DNA from: a virus
DNA: 24,412 nt
Reading direction: 5' to 3' (one strand)
IMG/VR virus record: IMGVR_UViG_3300043399_000685
Span: 1 to 24,412 of that record
Below, piece after piece: positions 1 to 6,850 of the stretch. Made by a program: the position numbers and the translations under genes. Each line of letters opens with the position of its first letter. Position 1 is the stretch's first letter. The notes under the pieces were generated by a model. The model had not been told where the DNA came from. It ran no database searches and worked only from the letters and a program-made list of their open reading frames with translations.

Positions 1-109
1 ACGGGATGACTTACTAGAAATACACGGAATGAATCCTAGTTACACCAGAACCAGCGACGGAGATTATGCAAATGCAATGCGTCGTTTTGAAGAAGGCGGA
101 AGCGAATGA
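1..109 (+). CDS. C-terminal end of an unidentified protein (partial)
   Basis: Reading from base 2, 35 codons run without a stop to a TGA at 107-109. The visible tail contains HGMNPSYTRT, DGDYANAMRRF and ends EEGGSE. The stop overlaps the start of gene 47 in an ATGA, so the two are probably translationally coupled and in one operon. In T4-like phages the late sigma factor gene 55 can lie upstream of 47, but nothing in these 35 residues lets me claim that. Real coding sequence is likely because of the tight overlap; the product is unknown. Confidence 0.6.
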   Translation, partial: RDDLLEIHGMNPSYTRTSDGDYANAMRRFEEGGSE

Positions 110-1119
110 GTAATTTATTTAAAAAAGTTGCTGCGATGACTGATATTCATTTCGGCCTTAAATCAAACAGTGTGGTACACAATCAAGATTGCGAAGATTT
201 TATTGATTGGTTCATAGACGAAGCTAAAAAAGAAGGATGCGATACCGGCATTTTCCTAGGTGACTGGCATAATAATCGAAATACATTAAACATTGTTACC
301 ATGGATTACAGCCTCAGGGCTCTTGAAAAACTAGGACAAGCATTTGACCAGTTTTTCTTCTTTCCAGGAAATCATGACCTCTACTACAGAGACAAGAGAG
401 ATATTCATAGCGCAGAATTTGGGAAATACATCCCTGGTATTACTATAGTTCATAAGCCAATGACCGTGGGAAATGTTACCATGTGTCCTTGGCTAGTTGG
501 TGAAGAATGGAAAACAGTGGGTAAAAAGCCAGCCAAGTACATTTTTGGACACTTTGAGCTGCCTAGCTTTTTTATGAACGCAATGGTGCAAATGCCAGAT
601 CATGGTGAAATTCAACTTGCACAGTTTGATGGATATGAACTTGGATTTAGTGGGCATTTTCACAAACGGCAGTCACGAAATAACATGCATTACATCGGAA
701 ATGCGTTCCCTCACAATTACGCCGATGCTTGGGATGACGAACGTGGTATGATGATACTTGAGTGGGGTGGTCAACCAGTTTATAAAAACTGGGATAATGC
801 TCCTAAGTTTCGAACCCTCAAACTAAGCCAACTAATCGACGATGCAGATAATATTCTAAAAACTAAAATGCATCTTAGAGTAGCACTAGATATTGACATT
901 AGTTACGAGGAAGCAAGCTTTATTAAAGAAAAGTTTATTAGCGATTATGACATTAGAGAATTAACTCTAATACCCGAGAAAAAAGAGGTAGAAATTAATA
1001 CTAGCATTGATGTTCAAGCATTTGAAAGTGTTGATCAAATTGTTAGCAATCAATTAGTTAATATCGAAAGCGAATCGTACGATACAAACGTTTTACTTGA
1101 AATCTATAGAAATTTATGA
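106..1119 (+). CDS. 47: gp47-like recombination endonuclease subunit (SbcD/Mre11-type)
   Basis: Metallophosphoesterase subunit of the gp46-gp47 nuclease, which resects DNA ends for recombination-dependent replication and helps degrade host DNA. The di-metal motifs are present in order: D13-x-H15, GDWH (D53, H55), GNHD (N89-D91), then GHFE and GHFHK. The length, 337 aa, is close to T4 gp47 (339 aa). The ATG overlaps the TGA of the preceding gene, and the stop overlaps the start of gene 46 (ATGA), so expression with gene 46 is probably coupled. The family call is firm; the in vivo role is taken from T4. Confidence 0.95.
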   Translation: MSNLFKKVAAMTDIHFGLKSNSVVHNQDCEDFIDWFIDEAKKEGCDTGIFLGDWHNNRNTLNIVTMDYSLRALEKLGQAFDQFFFFPGNHDLYYRDKRDIHSAEFGKYIPGITIVHKPMTVGNVTMCPWLVGEEWKTVGKKPAKYIFGHFELPSFFMNAMVQMPDHGEIQLAQFDGYELGFSGHFHKRQSRNNMHYIGNAFPHNYADAWDDERGMMILEWGGQPVYKNWDNAPKFRTLKLSQLIDDADNILKTKMHLRVALDIDISYEEASFIKEKFISDYDIRELTLIPEKKEVEINTSIDVQAFESVDQIVSNQLVNIESESYDTNVLLEIYRNL

Positions 1120-2894
1120 GCATCAAATTAAAAACTTTAACAGTGAAAAACTTCATGTCCGTGGGCAATGTCTCTCAAGCAGTTAATTTTGAAAAAGAGC
1201 TACTAACTCTTGTGTTAGGTGAGAATCTAGATCAAGGCGGAGACGATAGCGGTAGCAGAAACGGAACCGGAAAAACTACAATTGTCAATGCATTGAGTTT
1301 TGCACTGTTCGGTAATGCATTAACCAACATTAAAAAAGACAATTTGATTAATAAAATCAACAATAAAAATATGTTAGTTACCTTGACATTTGATAAGAAT
1401 GGAACTAGCTATCGAATCGAGCGCGGGCGAAAGCCTAGCATTATGAAATTTTATATCAATGACCAAGAGCAATCCATTGCCGCTGATGAAAGTCAAGGAG
1501 ATATGCGAGAAACTCAGAAAGACATTGATCAACTGTTGGGGATGAGTCACGATATGTTCAAACACATTGTTGCACTCAATACTTACACTGAACCATTCCT
1601 AAGTATGCGTGCAAACGATCAAAGAGAAATAATTGAGCAGCTACTAGGTATTACAATGCTCAGTGAAAAGGCAGAATCATTAAAAGAAGAAGTTCGAAAA
1701 ACTAAAGATGCACTTGTTCAAGAAACTAGTAATATCGAAGCAACTAAAAGGTCTAACGAAAAAATTGGATTAAGCATCGATAGCTTGCGCACCAAACAGA
1801 GTGCATGGAATAATCAAAAAGACAAGGATTTAGAAAAAATAGCCTACAGTATTGCTGAATTACAAGAGGTAGACATTGAAAAAGAGCTTGAACAACATGC
1901 AAAATTAAAAGTCTACGATGAGCTATCAGCAAAAATCAAAAGCCTAGGTAAAGAGCGTGCTACTTTAGAAAGTGCCGTTATACAAGCAGAAAAAACTGTT
2001 AAAAAGTACGATAAAGAAATTGAACAATTAGAAAGCAACCGCTGCCCTGCTTGTGAACAAGAAATTCATGACCATAAACATGAGGAAATGCAAGCAAAAG
2101 CTCTTAAAAATTTAGAAGAAGCGTGCTTGTACCTAAGCAAGGTAAGCGCAGATTTAGTAAAAGTTGTTGAAGAATTAGAAAAAATTGGAGACATTAATGG
2201 TAGACCTAAGGTATTTTACGAAACTGTGGAGGAGGCACTACGTCATCAGAACAATTTGGCTACGCTTGAAGGTGCGCTGGTGGCTAAGGCGAGCGAACAG
2301 GATCCTTACCAAGAGCAAATCGAAGAGTTACAACGAACAGCATTACAAGAAATAAACTGGGACACAATTAATCAATTAAACAGTTTAAAGGACCACCAAG
2401 AATTCCTACTTAAACTGTTGACTAACAAAGATAGCTTTATTAGAAAAAAGATCATAGACCAAAATCTATCCTATTTAAATAATAGACTAACTTACTATCT
2501 TGATAAAATGGGGTTGCCTCACCAGGTATTGTTTAAAAACGATTTAACTGTGGAAATTACGCAACTGGGTCAAGATTTAGACTTTGATAACCTCAGTAGA
2601 GGAGAAAGAAACAGGCTAATACTGGGTCTTAGCTGGGCATTCAGGGATGTTTGGGAAAGCTTATATCAAAATGTTAACCTGTTGTTTATTGACGAACTTA
2701 TTGATAATGGACTTGATGCAAACGGCGTTGAAAATGCACTCAGTGTTTTAAAAAGAATGGCTCGAGAGCGCAATAAAAATGTATACTTGATCAGTCATAA
2801 AGATGAATTAGTAGGAAGAGTTAACAACGTGCTCAAAGTTATCAAAGAAAATGGATTTACAACATATTCAAATGACTTAGAGGTTACAGAATGA
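1116..2894 (+). CDS. 46: gp46-like recombination endonuclease subunit (SbcC/Rad50-type ATPase)
   Basis: SMC-like ATPase partner of gp47. The ATPase halves are at the two ends. Walker A is NGTGKT (residues 49-54). The Rad50-type zinc hook CPAC (C310, C313) lies at the middle of a long charged coiled coil (about residues 180-430). The ABC signature LSRGE is at 493-497, Walker B LLFIDE ends at D526-E527, with a D-loop-like NGLD after it and an H-loop in LISHKDE. The 592-aa length is slightly above T4 gp46 (560 aa). It starts inside the gene 47 stop and ends with another 4-base overlap onto the next small gene. Identification is firm. Confidence 0.95.
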   Translation: MSIKLKTLTVKNFMSVGNVSQAVNFEKELLTLVLGENLDQGGDDSGSRNGTGKTTIVNALSFALFGNALTNIKKDNLINKINNKNMLVTLTFDKNGTSYRIERGRKPSIMKFYINDQEQSIAADESQGDMRETQKDIDQLLGMSHDMFKHIVALNTYTEPFLSMRANDQREIIEQLLGITMLSEKAESLKEEVRKTKDALVQETSNIEATKRSNEKIGLSIDSLRTKQSAWNNQKDKDLEKIAYSIAELQEVDIEKELEQHAKLKVYDELSAKIKSLGKERATLESAVIQAEKTVKKYDKEIEQLESNRCPACEQEIHDHKHEEMQAKALKNLEEACLYLSKVSADLVKVVEELEKIGDINGRPKVFYETVEEALRHQNNLATLEGALVAKASEQDPYQEQIEELQRTALQEINWDTINQLNSLKDHQEFLLKLLTNKDSFIRKKIIDQNLSYLNNRLTYYLDKMGLPHQVLFKNDLTVEITQLGQDLDFDNLSRGERNRLILGLSWAFRDVWESLYQNVNLLFIDELIDNGLDANGVENALSVLKRMARERNKNVYLISHKDELVGRVNNVLKVIKENGFTTYSNDLEVTE

Positions 2895-3157
2895 CACCAG
2901 AAGAATTAGAGTTACATAGAAAATTGATTGATGCGTTCAATGAATATATTAAACATAATGCTAAATGGGAGCAAAAGCATCATGATGCAGCTGCAAGGCG
3001 CACTCGTAAAGCACTTCGAAACATCATAGATATTGCTTACCTAAGATGGAAAGAAGTGCATAATGCACGAGGCGATAAGTTTCTAAAAGAAGATCTTGTA
3101 ATTGGTAAGGAGTTTTTTAGAGAATTAGTGCGCAGGCATAGTAACTCAAAACCGTAG
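2891..3157 (+). CDS. Small basic helical protein downstream of gene 46
   Basis: An 88-aa protein, rich in Lys, Arg, His and Glu, predicted almost entirely helical. A central ARRTRKALRNIIDIAYLRWK stretch is strongly basic. It resembles small conserved proteins of T4-like aquatic phages that carry an ARKAL-type helix, but I know of no assigned function. The start overlaps the gene 46 stop (ATGA), so it belongs to the recombination operon and is likely made together with 46 and 47. A nucleic-acid-binding or complex accessory role would fit the charge and position, but that is inference. It is the last gene before an endonuclease insertion block. Confidence 0.75.
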   Translation: MTPEELELHRKLIDAFNEYIKHNAKWEQKHHDAAARRTRKALRNIIDIAYLRWKEVHNARGDKFLKEDLVIGKEFFRELVRRHSNSKP

Positions 3158-3171
3158 GTAAAAATAATAGC

Positions 3172-3195
3172 AGCACATAATTAAGTTTATGTGCT
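3172..3195 (+). promoter_or_regulatory. Hairpin masking the start codon of the Vsr-like endonuclease gene
   Basis: A perfect 9-bp stem (AGCACATAA at 3172-3180 with TTATGTGCT at 3187-3195, loop TTAAGT) contains the ATG at 3189-3191 in its 3' arm. Read-through RNA from the 47/46 operon would fold so that the start is hidden. T4 I-TevI is controlled in a comparable way, by a hairpin that occludes translation in early transcripts. That this hairpin is regulatory is inference. Confidence 0.55.
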
Positions 3196-4043
3196 GGTAT
3201 CATAATAACATCTTAATTGAATCATTACCCGAAAACTGTGTTGACTATATGAATATCAATCTTGCACAATCTTTACTAAAAGACTTGAATCGGAGGTCCG
3301 TAAATCAAGTCTTAATAAGTAAACTCGGAAATAAAACAACTTATTGTCAGCAGTTTATTGAAATATTAAAATCTACAAACATACCATTTAATGACAATTC
3401 ACTAACGGAAACAAAATGGCGAATTCTTAATTTAGATTTTTCTAAAAAAACATGTTTAAACTGTAAAAAGCCTGTAAAATTTGTAAGTTTATACAAGGGA
3501 TTTCGTCAGTACTGCTCAGGAACTTGTAGATCAAAAAATCGAGATAAAGAAACTATCAAAGGATGGGCTACTTCCGCAGGAAGGCTTGTTCGGCAAGAGA
3601 CATTTCGCAACCGCTACGGAGTAGAACATCAACTCCACATACCGGAAGTTTTTGAGAAGCAACAAAATAACAGATATAAAACATATTCAATATTTTCCCC
3701 ATCGGGTAAAGAATTTAAAGTACAAGGATACGAAAGATTCGTTATACCGATGCTTTGGAGAGAATATCAAGAAGATGATTTAATTATTCAGAAGAAAAAT
3801 CTTCCAAAAATTGATTACATTTATCAGGGAAAAATTAGAAAATATTATCCAGATTGCAGTATATTATCCGAAAATATAATATGTGAGATTAAATCTACCT
3901 ATACCATAAAATCCGAGACATTAATACCTAAAATGAAAGCATGTGCAGAGGCGGGGTATATACCTAAAGTGTATTTGTACGATAACGGTAATATTTCAAT
4001 ATTTTCTCTAGAGGATGTCCAAAACTATCTATCAAATTTATGA
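3189..4043 (+). CDS. Vsr-like (EDxHD / I-Bth0305I-type) homing endonuclease
   Basis: A putative free-standing homing endonuclease of 284 aa. Regions in order: a short leader (residues 1-14, MCWYHNN...LP) shared with the next gene; a four-cysteine zinc-like module (C89, C92, C109, C113); an RNRYGVEH motif (140-147) typical of DNA-binding segments in phage homing enzymes; and a PD-(D/E)XK/Vsr-like core with E182 in GYERF, D222 in YYPD and E233-x-K235 in CEIKS. The metal-site spacing fits a single-motif nuclease, but I do not assign the exact catalytic set. The stop overlaps the next gene by 4 bases. Its start codon lies in a hairpin, which suggests restricted translation. It probably entered as a mobile gene after the recombination operon. 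Confidence 0.75.
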   Translation: MCWYHNNILIESLPENCVDYMNINLAQSLLKDLNRRSVNQVLISKLGNKTTYCQQFIEILKSTNIPFNDNSLTETKWRILNLDFSKKTCLNCKKPVKFVSLYKGFRQYCSGTCRSKNRDKETIKGWATSAGRLVRQETFRNRYGVEHQLHIPEVFEKQQNNRYKTYSIFSPSGKEFKVQGYERFVIPMLWREYQEDDLIIQKKNLPKIDYIYQGKIRKYYPDCSILSENIICEIKSTYTIKSETLIPKMKACAEAGYIPKVYLYDNGNISIFSLEDVQNYLSNL

Positions 4044-4495
4044 CATGGATGTATAATAATAACATTGTCGAGCATATACCACCTGGCTCCATCGGGTTTG
4101 TTTATATCATAACAAATTTAACAAATAATAAGAAGTATATCGGAAAAAAATTATTTTTGTTTTCCAAAACTACCTATAAAGTTGTAAAACTTAAAAATGG
4201 TACCAAAAAGAAAAAGAAAATCCGTAGCAAAATAGATTCCGACTGGCAGGAATACTATGGTTCAAGCGAAGCGTTATCTAAAGACGTCCAAGAACAGGGC
4301 GCAGAGAATTTTAAACGCGAAATTCTCTACTACTGCAGTTCAAAATCAGAATGCAGCTATCTCGAAGCTCGAGAGCAGTTTGACCGACGCGTGCTCGAGT
4401 CTGACGAATACTATAACGGACATGTTCAGGTGAGAGTTCATAAAAATCACGTTTTTGGCAAAATTTCCAACTTGACAAACACTCTTCTAAGTTAG
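4040..4495 (+). CDS. GIY-YIG family homing endonuclease (Seg-like)
   Basis: A 151-aa protein with an N-terminal GIY-YIG nuclease domain. FVYIITN (20-26) and KKYIGKK form the two strands carrying the GIY and YIG tyrosines. A basic loop follows (KNGTKKKKKIRSK), then YLEAREQF with the likely catalytic Glu and YYNGHVQVR with the conserved Asn. Residues 1-14 (MTWMYNNNIVEHIP) match the leader of the upstream Vsr-like protein although the nuclease folds are unrelated. The start overlaps the upstream stop in ATGA, so the two nucleases form a translationally coupled pair. The last codons contain the -35 and most of the -10 region of a sigma70 promoter for the downstream unit. Confidence 0.85.
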   Translation: MTWMYNNNIVEHIPPGSIGFVYIITNLTNNKKYIGKKLFLFSKTTYKVVKLKNGTKKKKKIRSKIDSDWQEYYGSSEALSKDVQEQGAENFKREILYYCSSKSECSYLEAREQFDRRVLESDEYYNGHVQVRVHKNHVFGKISNLTNTLLS

Positions 4496-4501
4496 TATAA
4501 T
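4472..4501 (+). promoter_or_regulatory. Consensus sigma70 promoter (TTGACA-N18-TATAAT)
   Basis: TTGACA at 4472-4477 and TATAAT at 4496-4501 match the host-type consensus at all 12 positions, with an 18-base spacer and an A/T-rich stretch just upstream. The start site would fall near 4508. It would drive the 58-aa gene and the long hairpin-rich region after it with unmodified host polymerase, that is, early in infection. Most other promoter-like sites in the window are T4 late type, so this one stands out. Confidence 0.8.
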
Positions 4502-4597
4502 AGCAATATCTTAACCAAGATCTGCATTTTATTTTAGATTCACTTCTGCAGCCCTTGATTATATGCGTAGTTAAATACTACACATTAGGATTTCAGT

Positions 4598-4774
4598 ATG
4601 AGACAGTATTACAAAGAATACGCCTATACTAGAATGCCCTGGGGAAAGTTTAAAGGGGTGTATCTAAAGGACATTCCAGATGATTATTTGAAGTGGGCAG
4701 CAGTCAATTGGAGAGATCAGGCAACTGCAACAATGTTTAGAATAGAACTAACTCGAAGAAATATCAAAATTTAA
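4598..4774 (+). CDS. DUF3820-type small protein
   Basis: A 58-aa ORF starting MRQYYKEYAY. The core MPWGKFKG-x-YLKDIPDDYLKW matches the pattern of DUF3820 (QSregVF-type) proteins, MPFGKYKGxxLxDxPxxYLxWL, which are common in phages and bacteria. The function is unknown; family members have been loosely linked to nucleic-acid metabolism by co-occurrence. It lies about 90 bases downstream of the predicted start of the consensus sigma70 promoter. Its leader holds small hairpins (4508-4521; 4567-4581, GTAGT/ACTAC). No strong Shine-Dalgarno site is visible, only AGGA about 8 bases upstream. It is the only recognisable gene in the 4496-5406 interval. Confidence 0.75.
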   Translation: MRQYYKEYAYTRMPWGKFKGVYLKDIPDDYLKWAAVNWRDQATATMFRIELTRRNIKI

Positions 4775-5356
4775 ACTCAGGCATTACAGTTGAATAAAAG
4801 GCAAAAATTAGGCATCATAACTACGCAAGAGGAAAAGCGTAGTATAGGCAAACAGCAGTAATAGCTAGCACCGGCTAATTTCGGGTGTACGAACAATAAG
4901 CAAAGGGTAAGAATATACCTGGACCGGAAATCCTCTAGCTGCATGAGGTACTTAGCGACTATCCTTAACAGGACGATGATTGGACATGCCTTCCCATACA
5001 ACCAATTTCGCTATTTGAAGAACTTTTTTACTCCCAAGGCTAAAGGATGTAGGGCTTAACACGCTCCTACAGCGTTATACAATAAGACAGTGTTTATTAT
5101 ATAGCGTGCCGTTGAAACAAGACAGGATGAGCAGGTACCGGTCAACCGCCTGCGCAATAGATTATATGCAATTATAGTCAATTATAGTCCTAACGCTGTG
5201 TGGTTGTGCGACTCAGATGAGAACCCCAAACATTTCTTAGCCCGCCAGGGCTAAGTGTGGCTGATTAATCTAGATGAGTATATTATTAAATGCTCTGCTT
5301 GCTGCTGTAAATAATATTAAAGAAAAGAAAAATAGCTGTGAACGCTAGTGAACAGC
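4775..5356 (+). ncRNA. Candidate large structured phage RNA (no gene, hairpin-rich)
   Basis: About 580 bases with no credible coding frame on either strand. The sequence contains many local stems: ACTACGC/GCGTAGT (4820-4826 with 4837-4843); CCTC/GAGG (4932-4948); TGTAGG/CCTACA extended by GC pairs (5048-5071); GCAGG/CCTGC enclosing a CGG-TCAA-CCG hairpin (5131-5153); and an 8-bp CTTAGCCC/GGGCTAAG stem with a GCCA loop (5236-5255). CACGCT (5060-5065) can also pair with AGCGTG (5103-5108), an alternative or pseudoknot-like fold. A 10-base unit AATTATAGTC is tandemly repeated at 5170-5189. It is downstream of a consensus sigma70 promoter. Large phage RNAs such as GOLLD are a known precedent, but I cannot assign this one to a class. 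Ends are approximate. Confidence 0.5.
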
Positions 5357-5376
5357 AGAAGAACGTAAGTTCTTCT
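5357..5376 (+). terminator. Hairpin ending the RNA region (possible terminator or processing site)
   Basis: A perfect 8-bp stem AGAAGAAC/GTTCTTCT closed by a GTAA (GNRA-type) loop, followed by a short TTT run. It separates the hairpin-rich region from the late-promoter-like box of the next gene. It is A/T-rich with a weak U-tract, so a processing or stabilising hairpin is as likely as a terminator. Confidence 0.4.
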
Positions 5377-5378
5377 TT

Positions 5379-5386
5379 AATAAATA
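5379..5386 (+). promoter_or_regulatory. T4-type late promoter box (AATAAATA)
   Basis: One mismatch from the T4 late consensus TATAAATA. With the usual spacing, transcription would start near 5392, leaving a 15-base leader with AGGA before the ATG at 5407. This supports 5407 as the real start of the next gene rather than a GTG at 5338, which would lie upstream of the promoter. Confidence 0.45.
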
Positions 5387-5406
5387 GATTAAAGCTTAGG
5401 ATTTAT

Positions 5407-6633
5407 ATGAAAGTTTATGAGATAGTACGAGAAGAAAGATTAGATGAAATAGGACCTGCTGCTATTCCTATAATAGGTGGTCTTACATGGGCTGGAGTAG
5501 TGGGTGCTGTTAGTTTATTTTTAACTACTATATCAGTGATAGACATCTATAAGATTTTAGAAAAAAACAATTACGATCTTGCAAGCATGTCCGATGAAGA
5601 TTGGAAAGATGTATTTTTAGATCTAATCATGTTATCTGTTCCTGGTGCCGGTAACTTCACAAAATCCGCAATCAGAAAACTTATTCCAGATTCTTGGCTA
5701 CTCAGTGCAGCTAACAAAGCAAGGCTTCAGATTTTATCCAGAGCTAGAGCAGGAACAGCTGCTGCTAACCCGGCTCGTCTCTCTAGACTTAAAAAATTAG
5801 CTGATGCTAGATATGCTAAGATCGCATCAAACGTTAAAAATGTTTTAGTGACTGCAGGATTAGCGTCAGTTGTCGCTACATATTTTTATAAATTGGAAGA
5901 CCTGGAAGATCAATATGAAGCTGCCAAATCAGGAGATACTACCACCGAGTTATTTGGTAACGCTAGCCAATCGGAGCTTGTTGGATTAGCTGACAGGCAA
6001 CGAACCCGGTTACTAGGAGAACTAACATTAAGCATTGCAGGGATTTTAGGCGCATTAACTGGCGCGGCTGCTATTAAAACCTTAACTTCCTTATTTGGTT
6101 CGGTCAAAGGCGGCTCCGTGGTAGGCGGATTGCTGTCAATACCGGCTGCTGGACTATCTAAACTAGCAACAATCGGCGCAGCTGCCTGGCCTATACTGTT
6201 ACACACACAGGCAGGTCAAGAATTCTTGTCCAACAACATAGTTCGCATGATAACTGGCGGTACCGGTGCAACCGTCTCCTGGGGTATAGAAAAACTTTAC
6301 CAAGCAATTGAAGAAGTCAGCAAACGAGTCGGACTCGATGCAACCGGAGTCACTGGAGCAATGAGATCCACAATTGCTACAGATAAAGCAGCAACTCCAA
6401 ATCGCATTCAACAGGCAATGGCGTCTAAGATTCCCTATACTCTTAGACTTGAAAAAGATAATGCAAACCCAAATATTCTTTACATTGGTGGTGTGCAGGT
6501 TACTGATAAGGATGGGTTCCAAAGTGTTGGAAACAGCTACAAGCAAATGTTATCTAAACAGGCAGTTGCCAGTAATGTACCTGATCCCACAACCGGCTTA
6601 AAACCTAAACCGGGTGTGAATTATAATTATTAA
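5407..6633 (+). CDS. Hydrophobic multi-segment protein with amphipathic leader, unknown function
   Basis: A 408-aa protein from the ATG preceded by TTAGGA; a GTG at 5338 would add 23 residues but lies inside the upstream hairpin region. The N-terminus, MKVYEIVREERLDEI, resembles the short leaders of T4 internal proteins that target them into the prohead and are cut by gp21 after L/I-x-E; LDE is at 12-14. Long apolar segments follow at about 17-48, 143-161, 205-230 and 237-265, rich in Gly and Ala, with a polar C-terminal part after 330. This would fit a virion protein injected with DNA or one acting on membranes, but no family is recognised. The stop overlaps the convergent stop of the minus-strand gene. 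Confidence 0.65.
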   Translation: MKVYEIVREERLDEIGPAAIPIIGGLTWAGVVGAVSLFLTTISVIDIYKILEKNNYDLASMSDEDWKDVFLDLIMLSVPGAGNFTKSAIRKLIPDSWLLSAANKARLQILSRARAGTAAANPARLSRLKKLADARYAKIASNVKNVLVTAGLASVVATYFYKLEDLEDQYEAAKSGDTTTELFGNASQSELVGLADRQRTRLLGELTLSIAGILGALTGAAAIKTLTSLFGSVKGGSVVGGLLSIPAAGLSKLATIGAAAWPILLHTQAGQEFLSNNIVRMITGGTGATVSWGIEKLYQAIEEVSKRVGLDATGVTGAMRSTIATDKAATPNRIQQAMASKIPYTLRLEKDNANPNILYIGGVQVTDKDGFQSVGNSYKQMLSKQAVASNVPDPTTGLKPKPGVNYNY

Positions 6634-6845
6634 ATTAGCGGCATCTTTGCGTTTTTCGTAGCTTCAATATTTTCTTTTATGATAGAATACATAATTTTGC
6701 GATCTTCATAAGAGTAAACATGCAGTAAATCAAGGCTTGACACGCCGCCGCGCATATACCAGCTGATTCGGTATATTTCTTCTTTAATGCTCTGAGCTTC
6801 TTTGTCGTAGTGTGCTATTAGTCTTTCAATGTCAGAGCTCGACAT
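6630..6845 (-). CDS. Small gp26-linked protein, candidate hub assembly chaperone
   Basis: A 71-aa protein starting MSSSDIERLIAHYDKEA and containing ISWYMRGGVSSLDLL, YSYEDRKIM, and a C-terminal KENIEATKNAKMPLI. Small proteins with a WYMRGG...YEDR...IIKEN..TK...MP pattern occur next to tail or baseplate genes in other phages, and tail assembly chaperones are of this size and type. It is 5 bases downstream of gp26 on the same strand, so the two are co-transcribed. A role as an assembly partner of gp26 is inference. It is far shorter than T4 gp51 (249 aa), so I do not call it gp51. Confidence 0.65.
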   Translation of the reverse strand: MSSSDIERLIAHYDKEAQSIKEEIYRISWYMRGGVSSLDLLHVYSYEDRKIMYSIIKENIEATKNAKMPLI

Positions 6846-6850
6846 TGAAA

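Noticed and set aside
4777-5001. Minus-strand 74-aa ORF in the gene-poor region
   Set aside because: Cys/Leu-rich with no plausible ribosome site; it runs through the hairpins. RNA structure is the better explanation.
4956-5189. Group I intron core (GACTAT at about 4956 pairing with ATAGTC near 5174-5189, P7-like)
   Set aside because: The pairing exists, but there are no split exons around it and other core elements were not found.
5338-5406. GTG start giving a 431-aa form of the hydrophobic protein
   Set aside because: These codons include the AGAAGAAC hairpin and a late-promoter box; ATG 5407 has AGGA upstream and gives a plausible leader peptide.
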